A DNA stretch of 64,000 nt from Oscillospiraceae bacterium (GTDB lineage: Bacteria > Bacillota > Clostridia > Oscillospirales > Ruminococcaceae), in NCBI GenBank assembly GCA_016295145.1, contig JAEDLR010000001.1, positions 1-64,000 of the forward strand, written 5' to 3'. This document shows, piece by piece, positions 24,012-33,746 of the stretch (positions are counted from its first letter, which is position 1; the number at the start of each line of letters is the position of its first letter). The notes under the pieces are model-generated. The model had not been told where the DNA came from, did not search any database, and was given only the letters and a program-made list of their open reading frames with translations. A program made the translations under genes and the position numbers.

Positions 24012-26240
24012 ATGATGGACATACGAATTGCACTGGCGGGCAATCCCAATTGCGGAAAAACGACACTGTTTAATGCGCTGACGGGTTCGAACCAGTATGT
24101 GGGCAACTGGCCGGGTGTTACCGTGGAGAAAAAAGAGGGCAAACTCAAAAAGCAGGAGGGCGTGATTGTGACCGACCTGCCGGGTATCTACTCGCTTTCG
24201 CCCTATACGCCCGAGGAGATTGTTGCCCGCAGTTATTTGGTGGAGGAGCGGCCCGATGCGATTTTGAACATCGTGGACGGCACCAATCTGGAGCGCAATC
24301 TGTATCTTACCACGCAACTCATGGAGTTGGGGATTCCCGTGGTCATTGCCATCAATATGATGGATGTGGTGCGCAGAAACGGCGATGAGATCGACATTGA
24401 AAAGCTTTCCAAAAGCATCGGCTGCAAGATCATTGAGATCTCCGCACTGAAGGGCGAGCATATTATGGAGGCGGCAGAAATCGCCATTGAAGCCGCAAAG
24501 GGCGGCACGACCGTACCGGGGCATATCTTTTCGGGCACGGTGGAACACGCACTGGCGCATATCGAGGAAGCCGCGGTACATCATCTGCCGGAGGACAGAC
24601 AGCGTTGGTATGCGGTAAAGCTGTTTGAGCGCGATGCCCGTGTGACGGAGAAATTGCAACTGCCGGAAGCGACCCGAAAGCATATGGAATCGGATATTGC
24701 GGCGGTGGAGGCGGAACTGGACGATGATGCCGAAAGCATCATCACCAATGAGCGATACCTGTTCATTGACCGCCTGATGCAGCGTTGCTACAAGAAAAAG
24801 AACGCCGGTAAGCTTTCCATTTCCGACCGAATCGACCGCGTGGCGACAAACCGTTTCCTGGCACTGCCGATTTTTGCCCTGGTAATGTGGCTGGTCTATA
24901 CGCTTTCCATTGGTACGGTGGGGGATTGGACAGTGGGCTTTATGAATGACGGCCTGTTTGGTTCCTTTGCCGACAATTACGGCGATACCTTTATGGCAAA
25001 CTGGATCAGCATACCCGAATTGTTTGATCGGCTGCTGCTGAACGCTGCCGGAGAACCCGTGATCGCGCCATGGCTGTACAGCCTGATCCAGGAAGGAATT
25101 ATTGGCGGCGTGGGCGCAGTGCTTGGCTTTGTGCCGCAGATGATGATCCTGTTTTTGCTGCTTTCTATGTTGGAGGACTGCGGCTATATGTCCCGTGTGG
25201 CGTTTATCATGGACAGGATCTTCCGCAAATTCGGTCTTTCCGGCAAGAGTTTTATTCCGCTGCTGGTGGCAACGGGCTGCGGCGTGCCTGGCATCATGGC
25301 AAGCCGTACCATTGAGCAGGAACGCGACCGCAGAATGACTGTTATGACCACGGCGTTCATTCCCTGCGGTGCCAAAATGCCCATTGTCGGCATGATTGCC
25401 GGTGCGCTGTTTGCCGATACCTGGCTGGGCGGTGCATGGGTGGCGACGGCAGCATACTTTGTGGGTATGGCGGCAGTGGTCATTTCGGGTCTGATCCTCA
25501 AGAAAACCAAGGCGTTTGCCGGTGATCCTGCCCCCTTTGTCATGGAGCTGCCTGCATATCATATGCCCGTGGCAAGCAATGTGCTGCGTGCCACATGGGA
25601 ACGTGGCTGGGATTTCATCAAGCGCGCAGGTACTGTAATTCTGGTTGCAAGTGTTGCCATCTGGGTGCTCAACAGCTTTAGCTTTACGGGCGGTTTGCAT
25701 TATATCGCCGAGGGGGAGAGCGACTCGATTCTGAATATCGTCGGCAGTGCGCTGGCATGGGTATTTAAGCCTCTGGGCTTTGGCACATGGCAGATGGCAG
25801 TTGCCACGGTGCTGGGTCTGATGGCAAAAGAGGAAGTCGTTGGCGTATTCGGTGCCTTGTCCTCTATGGCAAACAGCGGCATCGCGGATATCCTCGAAAG
25901 CGGTAGTTCGGAGCAGATGGCGTTCATCGGGCAGGAGTTTTTCAGCGGCAGTCGGCTTGCCGGCTTTTCGTTCATGGTATTTAATCTGCTGTGTGCGCCC
26001 TGCTTTGCTGCAATGGGTGCCATCCGGCGGGAAATGAACAGCCCCAAGTGGACATGGGCGGCGCTGGGCTGGATGACGGGTTTTGCCTATGCGACCTCGC
26101 TGGTCATCTATCAACTGGGCAGATTCTTCACAGGCGGCGGATTCAGCTTCTGGACGGCGGCTGCATGGATTCTGCTTGCGGTACTGATTTACCTCGTTGT
26201 GCGCAAAAATCCCTATCAGGGCGGCAAGCTAAGAAAATAA
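24012..26240 (+). CDS. feoB: Ferrous iron transporter B
   Basis: This 742-residue inner-membrane protein imports Fe2+. The N-terminal G domain shows G1 AGNPNCGKTTLFNALTG, G3 DLPGIYSLSP and G4 NMMD, followed by a helical spacer region (about 165-265) and a membrane part with paired Gate motifs; PLLVATGCGVPGIMASR and FIPCGAKMPI are the conserved cysteine-bearing Gate segments. The second gate region includes MAKEEVVGVFGAL. Full length. AAAGGAG lies eight bases before the first ATG; a second ATG follows directly. Confidence 0.97.
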   Translation: MMDIRIALAGNPNCGKTTLFNALTGSNQYVGNWPGVTVEKKEGKLKKQEGVIVTDLPGIYSLSPYTPEEIVARSYLVEERPDAILNIVDGTNLERNLYLTTQLMELGIPVVIAINMMDVVRRNGDEIDIEKLSKSIGCKIIEISALKGEHIMEAAEIAIEAAKGGTTVPGHIFSGTVEHALAHIEEAAVHHLPEDRQRWYAVKLFERDARVTEKLQLPEATRKHMESDIAAVEAELDDDAESIITNERYLFIDRLMQRCYKKKNAGKLSISDRIDRVATNRFLALPIFALVMWLVYTLSIGTVGDWTVGFMNDGLFGSFADNYGDTFMANWISIPELFDRLLLNAAGEPVIAPWLYSLIQEGIIGGVGAVLGFVPQMMILFLLLSMLEDCGYMSRVAFIMDRIFRKFGLSGKSFIPLLVATGCGVPGIMASRTIEQERDRRMTVMTTAFIPCGAKMPIVGMIAGALFADTWLGGAWVATAAYFVGMAAVVISGLILKKTKAFAGDPAPFVMELPAYHMPVASNVLRATWERGWDFIKRAGTVILVASVAIWVLNSFSFTGGLHYIAEGESDSILNIVGSALAWVFKPLGFGTWQMAVATVLGLMAKEEVVGVFGALSSMANSGIADILESGSSEQMAFIGQEFFSGSRLAGFSFMVFNLLCAPCFAAMGAIRREMNSPKWTWAALGWMTGFAYATSLVIYQLGRFFTGGGFSFWTAAAWILLAVLIYLVVRKNPYQGGKLRK

Positions 26241-26253
26241 CGGAGGTGGCACG

Positions 26254-26433
26254 ATGAACTGGCAATCGTGGCTTACACTGGCGATTCTGGCTGCAATACT
26301 GACGGCAATTATCGTCCGATGGATCTACAACAAACGAAACGGAAAATCTTCCTGCGGGTGCGGTGGCAACTGCGGAGCCTGTGGCATGGGCTGCCACAGA
26401 CATCATGCAGAATCCGCTGCGGATAAGGAATGA
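26254..26433 (+). CDS. FeoB-associated Cys-rich membrane protein
   Basis: This small gene encodes 59 residues: one membrane helix (LTLAILAAILTAIIVRWIY), then a basic stretch and a cysteine cluster CGCGGNCGACGMGCH with histidines after it. Proteins of this kind follow feoB in many Firmicutes and are thought to act as the FeoC-like or metal-handling partner of FeoB. GGAGG lies before the ATG. It begins 13 bases after the feoB stop and ends just before the operon terminator. Confidence 0.9.
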   Translation: MNWQSWLTLAILAAILTAIIVRWIYNKRNGKSSCGCGGNCGACGMGCHRHHAESAADKE

Positions 26434-26445
26434 TAGGATACAACC

Positions 26446-26485
26446 AAAGCGCTCAGCTTATGACATCAGCTGAGCGCTTTCTTTG
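26446..26485 (+). terminator. Terminator of the feo operon
   Basis: A perfect 13-bp stem AAAGCGCTCAGCT / AGCTGAGCGCTTT with a 9-base loop is followed by CTTTGTT, 12 bases after the Cys-rich protein stop. Confidence 0.85.
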
Positions 26486-26524
26486 TTATGTCCACGCAGT
26501 GTCGGCTGCGGCCAAGGGTCAGAC

Positions 26525-26560
26525 ATACAACAGACCGCCCCGAAAGATTCGGAGCAGTCT
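26525..26560 (-). terminator. Terminator of the rnj-ftsH operon
   Basis: On the minus strand AGACTGCTCCG / CGGGGCGGTCT form an 11-bp stem with two G-T pairs and a short loop, followed by GTTGT. It starts 18 bases after the ftsH stop. The U tract is weak. Confidence 0.65.
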
Positions 26561-26578
26561 CTTGCATTGCATTTCTGA

Positions 26579-28510
26579 TTACTCGGCAGTCGGCTCTGCT
26601 TCGGGGATATCATTTGCAGATGCATCCTCGGTGGGCTGTGCAGGTGCAGGGTTCTCCTTTGCCTTCCGGGAAGCAACCGTCAGTTCGCCTTTCATGATCT
26701 GCGTGAATTCGTCCTCGTTTGCCTTTTCGTATTCAATCAGGTATTCGGCAAGTGCATCCAACTGGTCACGGTGTGCCTTCAGGATATCTTTTGCCTGGGC
26801 GTAGCCGTTTTCTACCAGTTTGCGCACCTCGGCATCAATGCGTGCCGCCACATCTTCGGAGTAATCGCGCACATGACCGTAATCTCTGCCAATGAACACC
26901 TCGTTGTTATCGGAGCCATATACCACAAGGCCCAGTTCATCGGAAAAGCCCCATTTGGTGACCATATTTTTGGCAATCTGGGTTGCGCGCTCCATATCGT
27001 TGGAAGCGCCCGTACAGACATCATCCAACACCAGGGCCTCTGCTGCACGGCCGCCCAGCAGCATCACAATGCTTTCAGCGAGCTTGCGGCGCGTCATGTG
27101 ATCGTCCTCTGCATCGGGGCGCGTCCATGTCATACCCGCCGCCATACCGCGCGGAATCACGCTGACCTGCTGCACGGTATCCTGCGTTTCCAGATGATAT
27201 GCCGTTACGGCATGACCTGCCTCGTGGTAGGCAGTGATCTTCTTATCACGCATGGTAATTTTATGCGATTTCTTCTCCGGGCCTGCAATGACCTTCATAG
27301 TGGCTTCCTCAATATCCGCGTGGGTGATCGCCTTGCGGTTCGCTCTTGCGGCGAGAATTGCAGCCTCATTCAGCAGATTCTCAAGATCTGCACCGGTAAA
27401 GCCTTGTGTATCTCTTGCGATTTCGCGCAGATCCACATCGGGGCCAATGGGCTTTTTGCCCTTGTGTACCTTGAGAATCTCCTCTCTGCCCTTGACATCG
27501 GGGTAGTTGACGGTGATCTGGCGATCAAAACGGCCGGGACGCAACAGTGCAGGGTCGAGAATATCGCGGCGGTTGGTGGCGGCAATCACAATGACGCTCT
27601 CGTTGCCGGTAAAGCCGTCCATTTCGACCAGTAACTGGTTGAGGGTCTGTTCGCGCTCATCGTGGCCGCCGCCAAGCCCCGAACCTCTGTGGCGTCCTAC
27701 GGCGTCGATCTCATCAATGAATATGATAGAGGGCGCGTGCTTCTTTGCCTGTTCAAACAGATCGCGCACACGGCTTGCACCTACACCCACGAACATTTCC
27801 ACAAAATCGGAGCCGGAAATGGGGAAGAACGGCACACCGGCTTCACCTGCAACAGCTCTTGCCAGCAGCGTTTTACCCGTACCGGGGGGGCCAAGGAGCA
27901 GCACACCTTTGGGGATTCTTGCACCGATTTCATCGTACTTTTTGGGGTTCTTTAAGAAGTCCACGATTTCCGCCATCTCAGCTTTTTCCTCGTCGGCACC
28001 CGCCACATCGGCGAAGGTAGCCTTTTTGGCTTGCCCGGTCTGCGCCTTGATGGTTGCCTTGCCGAAGGAATTGATCTTGCCGCCGCCGTTTGCCTGACGG
28101 AACATGAATATGAACAGCGCGATGCCCAGTACCAGCATCAAAATGGTAGGCAGTACGGTCAGCAGCCAGGAATTATCTTTAATTTCAAAGTAATCCTGCT
28201 TCAGCGGTGCATCGGGGTAGCGCTCGTTGTACTCTGTGCGGTAGTTGAGGGTTTCGTCCACAAACAGTGCAACATAGGGTACATCGTAGGTATAGGTTTT
28301 GTCCTCGCCGCGTAGCTGGTACTTCAGCTCGCCGGTGCCGAGATCAAGCGTATAGCCTATGACCTCGTAGTTGTCAAAATGGGAGATGACCTCCGAGTAA
28401 GTGGTTTTGTTCTTACTCTCGGAGAGGGCTGGCAGCACGAACATAATGGCAGCGATGAACAGAATCGCAATCACTACATAGGCGAGAATGCCACGGTTTT
28501 TTCCTTGCAA
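26579..28510 (-). CDS. ftsH: ATP-dependent zinc metalloprotease FtsH
   Basis: This 643-residue membrane-bound AAA+ protease degrades misfolded and regulatory proteins. Two membrane helices ([18 protein letters not shown] near the start; [20 protein letters not shown]) flank a short external domain. Then come the AAA+ domain ([40 protein letters not shown]) and the M41 domain with [11 protein letters not shown] and the Asp ligand in [16 protein letters not shown] start at 28510 is preferred: AAGGAG lies eight bases before it and overlaps the in-frame GTG at 28519. tilS ends 12 bases upstream. A second, soluble M41 protein is encoded at 16137-19562. Confidence 0.97.
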   Translation of the reverse strand: MQGKNRGILAYVVIAILFIAAIMFVLPALSESKNKTTYSEVISHFDNYEVIGYTLDLGTGELKYQLRGEDKTYTYDVPYVALFVDETLNYRTEYNERYPDAPLKQDYFEIKDNSWLLTVLPTILMLVLGIALFIFMFRQANGGGKINSFGKATIKAQTGQAKKATFADVAGADEEKAEMAEIVDFLKNPKKYDEIGARIPKGVLLLGPPGTGKTLLARAVAGEAGVPFFPISGSDFVEMFVGVGASRVRDLFEQAKKHAPSIIFIDEIDAVGRHRGSGLGGGHDEREQTLNQLLVEMDGFTGNESVIVIAATNRRDILDPALLRPGRFDRQITVNYPDVKGREEILKVHKGKKPIGPDVDLREIARDTQGFTGADLENLLNEAAILAARANRKAITHADIEEATMKVIAGPEKKSHKITMRDKKITAYHEAGHAVTAYHLETQDTVQQVSVIPRGMAAGMTWTRPDAEDDHMTRRKLAESIVMLLGGRAAEALVLDDVCTGASNDMERATQIAKNMVTKWGFSDELGLVVYGSDNNEVFIGRDYGHVRDYSEDVAARIDAEVRKLVENGYAQAKDILKAHRDQLDALAEYLIEYEKANEDEFTQIMKGELTVASRKAKENPAPAQPTEDASANDIPEAEPTAE

Positions 28511-28522
28511 TGGTTTCACTCC

Positions 28523-29869
28523 TTACTGAATTTCTGTCGGGTTTGCAGCTGTGCATTGCAGCAACAGCAGCCGTTTGCTTGTAGTCCTGGGCGCAACGTC
28601 TGCTGCGACGCCGACGCCCTCGCAGAATATGCAGCCTGTATCATCATACAGTGCATAGATACTCTGCCGCAGGGGAAGGGGTACCTTTGCCTGCACAGTT
28701 TTGCGCAGTGCTTCCGACTGCTTGCGCCCCGGCAGTGTGATGCGGTCATCTCTTTGCCGCAGACGAAAGCATGGTTTACCAGTTATTTTATCATAATCGA
28801 GCGCATATTGGGTGAATGATTTGTGAATCTTCGGTGATAACGTAACATTTTCAAGGCTTGCAAAGCAGATACGCTCTGCAAATTGCCGGTTTTCGCCAAG
28901 GGTCAGGGGCAGCACATCGCATAAGGGCTTGGTATCGCGCATTACAAACAGCATTCCCCGATGTACTTGCGCGTAAACATCACCGCTTACGGTGATTTTA
29001 CCCATATTCTCTCGCACAAGCCTGTCAATGGCGCAAAGCAGTGTGTAAGAGGGGTCGATCCGGTAGCGCGCCAGCAGCATACGGTAGCAACGTATGCGCA
29101 AAGGTTTGGGCTGTTCTGCCATATACTGCAAACCGCCCCACTGTGTGTGAAAACTCTGCGCAAAGACTTGTTTTGCCTGCCCCGTGAGATACGTTTCATC
29201 CTCGCGTAGGGTTTGCGCCGTATGCGTGAGATGAGTGACCAGTGCCGGCTGATATTCGCGCAGCATGGGCAGGATGCGGTGCCGCAGATGGTTTCGCGTG
29301 GCGTCTTCGGTGAGATTGCTGCTGTCGGTGACGAAATCCTGCCCCTGCCTTTGCAAATATGCCAACAGCGCGGCTTTGGAAACGCCAAGCAGCGGACGAA
29401 TAATCCTGCCGCGTTTTGGGGGAATCCCGCACAAACCGTTTAAGCCGCATCCGCGCAGCAGATAAAACAGCATCGTTTCCGCTTCGTCATCGGCGTGATG
29501 TGCCGTAGCAATCAAACCCGCGGGGGCAAGCTGCTGCAGTGCTTCATAGCGCAGGATGCGTGCGGCGGTTTCGGTGGAAAGCTTTTGCGCCGCTGCAAAT
29601 GCAGGAACATCCACATAGCGGCAGCGAAACGGGATCTGCCGTTTTTGACACAACGCCTCACAGAACGCTGCGTCACGGTCAGCTTCCTCACCGCGTATAC
29701 CGTGGTGGATATGTACCGCCTGCAAATCGTAACCGAATTGCGGCTGCAGCTCCACCAGCAGAAGCAACAGCGCAACACTGTCTGCACCGCCGGAAAGTGC
29801 CACAGTCAGCTTGCCCTCATGGGGCAAAAGACCGCTTTGCACCACAGCCTCCGTCAGATGACTGCTCAT
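28523..29869 (-). CDS. tilS: tRNA(Ile)-lysidine synthetase
   Basis: This 448-residue N-type ATP pyrophosphatase adds lysine to C34 of the CAU-anticodon tRNA-Ile so that it reads AUA. The PP-loop LTVALSGGADSVALLLLL is near residue 25, with HIHHGIRGEEADRDA and TAHHADDEAETMLFYLLRG downstream, and a C-terminal domain (RQRDDRITLPGRKQSEALRK). Its ATG overlaps the dnaB stop by four bases. The order dnaB-tilS-ftsH follows the usual tilS-ftsH neighbourhood of Firmicutes. Confidence 0.95.
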   Translation of the reverse strand: MSSHLTEAVVQSGLLPHEGKLTVALSGGADSVALLLLLVELQPQFGYDLQAVHIHHGIRGEEADRDAAFCEALCQKRQIPFRCRYVDVPAFAAAQKLSTETAARILRYEALQQLAPAGLIATAHHADDEAETMLFYLLRGCGLNGLCGIPPKRGRIIRPLLGVSKAALLAYLQRQGQDFVTDSSNLTEDATRNHLRHRILPMLREYQPALVTHLTHTAQTLREDETYLTGQAKQVFAQSFHTQWGGLQYMAEQPKPLRIRCYRMLLARYRIDPSYTLLCAIDRLVRENMGKITVSGDVYAQVHRGMLFVMRDTKPLCDVLPLTLGENRQFAERICFASLENVTLSPKIHKSFTQYALDYDKITGKPCFRLRQRDDRITLPGRKQSEALRKTVQAKVPLPLRQSIYALYDDTGCIFCEGVGVAADVAPRTTSKRLLLLQCTAANPTEIQ

Positions 29870-31257
29870 GCCGGGGGCACGGCGTCATCCCGTGCGGGCG
29901 CAGAAAAGCGCGTGTACTGTGCATCCCAGATGAGATTGACCGTTGCGGTTTCGCCGTGACGGTTTTTCTGCACAATGCACTCGGTGATATTGGGCTTTTC
30001 GGTATCACGGTTGTAGTAGTAGTCGTTGTAAAGGAACATGACGATATCGGCGTCCTGCTCAATGGAGCCGGATTCACGCAGATCGGAGAGCATGGGACGC
30101 TTATCGGGTCGGCTTTCCACGCCACGGTTTAACTGGGAAAGCAGCAGTACGGGTACATTCAGCTCCTTTGCCATCAGTTTTAAGCCTCTGGTAATTTCGG
30201 AGATGACGAGTACACGGTTATCGCTTTTGGTGGGAGAATCCATCAACTGCAAGTAGTCAATGACCACCATGCCGAGATTTTTCACTCTGCGAAGCTGTGC
30301 CTTCATCTGCGAGACGGTAATGCCCGTCGCTTCCGAGAGCAGAATGTTCATGCCGGAAAGCATATCGGCACTTTCTGCGATTCTGCCCCATTCTTTTGGG
30401 TCAAGCCTGCCGGTGCGCAGCTTGTGGGAATCGACCAGTGCAGCGGTGGAAAGCATACGCGAGGCAAGCTGTTCCATGCTCATTTCCAGAGAATAAATGG
30501 CAACGGTCTTGCCGGAACTGCGGCTGACGTTTGTGGCAAGATTCAGTGCAAAGGAGGTTTTACCCATACCGGGTCGGGCAGCCAGCAGCACCAGATCGGA
30601 GTTGTTCATGCCGCCTGTGATGTGGTCCAGTTCGGGGTATCCGGTGCGTGCACCCACAAACTGGTCACGGTCGGGTCCGGAAATATCCACCAGATGGCGA
30701 TAGGTAGAAACCATCACATCGCCGATGGGCACCAGTCCGCGCACATCACGTCCCTGGCGGATATCGAAAATGCGCTGTTCGGCAGAATCCAGCAATGTTT
30801 GTGTTGATTCAACGCCCTCCGCGATTTGGTTCAGGATATCACGGGCAACGGCAGCCAGCATTCGTTCGCTGTGTTTTTCGGCAACGATTTTGGAGTAGCT
30901 GCGGATATTATCGGGTGAGGGAACCGTATCAGCCAGTGCGGTCAGATAGCGTTTGCCCTCGGCGGCATTTTCAAAGATGCCCAGCCGCAGTGCTTCATTG
31001 AGCACCACCACGGGGTCCATGTTTTCCGCCTGTGCGCCTGTGAACATCGAAACCAGCAGACTGAACAGTTCACGGTGCTGCTGCAGCGAGAACGCGTCCG
31101 CCTTGATATATTCCAGTGCGGTGCTGATGGTTTCAGGGGAAAGCAGAATGGAGCCCAGTACCGATTGCTCCGCCTCAATATTGGCAGGATCGTTGCGCAC
31201 GGTGCCTTCGGAAGCCAAACCGCCTGCGCCGTAGGAAGAACCGTCATGCTCAGGCAT
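29866..31257 (-). CDS. dnaB: Replicative DNA helicase
   Basis: This 463-residue hexameric helicase unwinds DNA at the fork. The N-terminal domain ([18 protein letters not shown]) is followed by a linker and the RecA-like domain with Walker [17 protein letters not shown], Walker [11 protein letters not shown], and the [18 protein letters not shown] and [10 protein letters not shown] motifs. Full length, no intein. Its start overlaps the rplI stop by eight bases, matching the conserved rplI-dnaB order. Confidence 0.97.
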   Translation of the reverse strand: MPEHDGSSYGAGGLASEGTVRNDPANIEAEQSVLGSILLSPETISTALEYIKADAFSLQQHRELFSLLVSMFTGAQAENMDPVVVLNEALRLGIFENAAEGKRYLTALADTVPSPDNIRSYSKIVAEKHSERMLAAVARDILNQIAEGVESTQTLLDSAEQRIFDIRQGRDVRGLVPIGDVMVSTYRHLVDISGPDRDQFVGARTGYPELDHITGGMNNSDLVLLAARPGMGKTSFALNLATNVSRSSGKTVAIYSLEMSMEQLASRMLSTAALVDSHKLRTGRLDPKEWGRIAESADMLSGMNILLSEATGITVSQMKAQLRRVKNLGMVVIDYLQLMDSPTKSDNRVLVISEITRGLKLMAKELNVPVLLLSQLNRGVESRPDKRPMLSDLRESGSIEQDADIVMFLYNDYYYNRDTEKPNITECIVQKNRHGETATVNLIWDAQYTRFSAPARDDAVPPA

Positions 31258-31702
31258 TATCAGCCACCACGGATACGGTAAATTCGGCAGTTACGCCGTT
31301 AAACAGCTTTGCTTCGGCAGCGTAGGTGCCTTCGTTTTTGATCTCTACGGCGGTGGCGATCTTGCGCTTATCCACAGCAAAGCCGAACTGTGCTTCCACC
31401 GCTTCAGAGATGCTTGCGGGGGTAACGGCACCAAACAGTTTGCCGCCCTGACCTGCTCTTGCGTGTACGGTCACGGTTTGCCCTTTGAGTTTTGCCGCCT
31501 GTGCTTCGGCTTCTGCCTTTGCGACATCAATTTTGTGCTGTGCGGAATCCTTTCTGCCCTGCAATTCGGTCAGATTCTTGGGGGTTGCTTCCAACGCAAG
31601 CCCCTTGCCGATGAGAAAGTTTCTGGCATAGCCATCAGAAACATTCTTCACATCACCTTTTTTGCCTGTACCTTTTACATCCTGCAATAAGATTACTTTC
31701 AT
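31250..31702 (-). CDS. rplI: 50S ribosomal protein L9
   Basis: This 150-residue protein binds 23S rRNA at the base of the L1 stalk. The N-terminal domain [31 protein letters not shown] is the L9 signature; a long central helix rich in Lys/Ala/Glu and a C-terminal globular domain follow. AAAGGATG precedes the ATG. It lies seven bases after gdpP and overlaps dnaB, the usual gdpP-rplI-dnaB order. Confidence 0.98.
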   Translation of the reverse strand: MKVILLQDVKGTGKKGDVKNVSDGYARNFLIGKGLALEATPKNLTELQGRKDSAQHKIDVAKAEAEAQAAKLKGQTVTVHARAGQGGKLFGAVTPASISEAVEAQFGFAVDKRKIATAVEIKNEGTYAAEAKLFNGVTAEFTVSVVADNA

Positions 31703-31709
31703 AGTTTTC

Positions 31710-33707
31710 TCATCCTTTCGTTAATGCTTCGGTGTCTATGGTCTGCTCAGCGGAAGCCAGCGCATCCAGTACACCGATGAGCTTGATTCGTAATTCGGTC
31801 GGGGAGCAATCCTTGCACTGCACAGCAGCCATCGTCTGGTGGCCGCCGCCGCCAAGCTGCTCCATAATGACCTGTACATTCATTTTGCCCAGCGAGCGTG
31901 CTGAAATACAGCTTGCGCCGCGGTTGGGATAGATCACAAACGATGCGTCAACACCCTCGATGCCAAGCAGTTCATCCGCAGTTTGCGAGGCAATGATCTG
32001 GATATCGGGGCATTCTTCCCGTGCAACGGTAATGGCACTGTGGCGATGCAGTTCTGCATCTACCACCATGCGTGAACGCTGACGGTACGCACTCATGGTA
32101 GCGGCAAACAGTGCTTTGACCACAGTGGGGTCAGCACCGCATTCACGCAGCAGTGCCGCCGCTTCAAAGGTATGTACGCCCGTTTGCATGACGAAGTTTT
32201 TGGTATCCAGCATAATGCCTGCCAGCAGAGCTTCCGCGTACAGCACGGGAAGATCCTTGTGCAGTTCCAGATATGCAAGCATCTCGGTGACCAGTTCTGC
32301 CGCCGAGGAAGCCTGAGGGTCATGCAGCAGCAGCGTCATATCGTCAATGCAGTTTGCCATCTTGCGGTGGTGGTCAATCACCACAATATGTTTTGCCTTT
32401 CGGTAGAGTTCTTTGCTCTCCAGTAATTCCTTGTTGACGGTATCCACGATCACCAGAACGGTATGTTCATCGCAGAGGGCAAGTGCATCCTCAGGGGTGA
32501 TGAGCAGACTCTCGCATTCCTTTTGCAGACGCATGACCAGCGGTGCGGCAAGGGTGGCCTCCACATGAATAGCGATATTGGCAGGAGTGCTCAGTTGCTG
32601 TGCAAGATATGCGATGCCCACAGCTGCGCCCACAGCGTCCAGATCGGTGAAGCGGTGGCCCATTATGAGTACGCGGTCGTTTTCCTCGATGATCTCCTGC
32701 AATGCCTTTGCCACATAGCGGTAGCGGGTTTTCGAACGATGCTCCACAGCCTTGGAAACGCCGCCGAAGAAATCAAAGCCTGAGCGTGTTTTCACCGCTG
32801 CCTGATCGCCGCCGCGGCCCATTGCCATATCCAGTGACTGCCGCGCAAAAAGATCGTTTTCAGCAAAGCTTTCCCCGTTGCAGCCCACGCCAATGGACAG
32901 GGTGAGTGCTTTTTTGCCGCCCACCAGAATCTTTCTGGCGGCATCTAGAATGGGAAATTTCTTCTCCTGCAATGTGCGAAAATGTTGTGCCTCGATCATA
33001 ACGATAAAGTGATCCTGCCCCAGCGGACAAGAAATGCCGCGGTAGCTGCTGAATGTACTGTCAATCAGCAGTTCCAGATTGGCGGTCAGTGCGGCGCGTT
33101 CGCCTGCTTTCAATCCATTGATGAGATCATCATAGTTATCTGCCATAATATGCAGCACGCAGAGCCTGCTATTCTCAAACAGATTGCGGTATTCCTGCTC
33201 CACGCTGAAATCCTGAAAGCACAGCAGAATCAGTTTCTGCCCCTTGCACTGATGCTCGTTATAGTAAACACGGTAGAAGCCGCTGTCGTTATGCATGGTA
33301 CACGCGCCGCTTTCCAGCAGCTTGCGGAAATCCAGCGGTATGATATGCTGAATGCTTCTGCCGTGGCAGTTCTCATCTTTTGCAATCAGCTTCGAGAAGC
33401 GGTCGTTATACCACAGCACCTCTCTGGCATCGCTCAGCACTGCCACGGGGATGGGCAGTTCCTTTGGGGAGATCTGTGCTGCGTCGTTGAGAGCAGCGTC
33501 CATTTGCGAGATATATCCCCAGAAATTGCGGTGCAGCAGAATGCCCTCTAGGGCAACCCACAATGCGCCGACAGCCAACAGTGCCACCGCCGTATAGAAC
33601 GGCACGCCCTGCGGCTTTTGCAAATAAACCATGCAAAGAATATATACCGCTGACGCAATCAGAGTCAGCAGCGCACCAATCAGGCGCCATGTTGATTTTC
33701 TGCGCAT
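31710..33707 (-). CDS. gdpP: Cyclic-di-AMP phosphodiesterase GdpP
   Basis: This 665-residue membrane protein hydrolyses c-di-AMP to pApA and so controls cell-wall and potassium homeostasis. Two N-terminal helices ([40 protein letters not shown]) are followed by a PAS-like domain, a degenerate GGDEF domain that lacks the GGDEF motif, and DHH/DHHA1 domains: [34 protein letters not shown] and [12 protein letters not shown]. Full length. It is the second gene of the rnj operon. Confidence 0.95.
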   Translation of the reverse strand: MRRKSTWRLIGALLTLIASAVYILCMVYLQKPQGVPFYTAVALLAVGALWVALEGILLHRNFWGYISQMDAALNDAAQISPKELPIPVAVLSDAREVLWYNDRFSKLIAKDENCHGRSIQHIIPLDFRKLLESGACTMHNDSGFYRVYYNEHQCKGQKLILLCFQDFSVEQEYRNLFENSRLCVLHIMADNYDDLINGLKAGERAALTANLELLIDSTFSSYRGISCPLGQDHFIVMIEAQHFRTLQEKKFPILDAARKILVGGKKALTLSIGVGCNGESFAENDLFARQSLDMAMGRGGDQAAVKTRSGFDFFGGVSKAVEHRSKTRYRYVAKALQEIIEENDRVLIMGHRFTDLDAVGAAVGIAYLAQQLSTPANIAIHVEATLAAPLVMRLQKECESLLITPEDALALCDEHTVLVIVDTVNKELLESKELYRKAKHIVVIDHHRKMANCIDDMTLLLHDPQASSAAELVTEMLAYLELHKDLPVLYAEALLAGIMLDTKNFVMQTGVHTFEAAALLRECGADPTVVKALFAATMSAYRQRSRMVVDAELHRHSAITVAREECPDIQIIASQTADELLGIEGVDASFVIYPNRGASCISARSLGKMNVQVIMEQLGGGGHQTMAAVQCKDCSPTELRIKLIGVLDALASAEQTIDTEALTKG

Positions 33708-33746
33708 TTTCTCACCGCTTTCTGTTCGTATTTGCTGTTTGGGGGC

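Noticed and set aside
23988..26114. Long open frame on the minus strand opposite feoB
   Set aside because: It mirrors the codon structure of feoB, its translation is rich in His/Arg/Cys with no domain, and it has no ribosome site.
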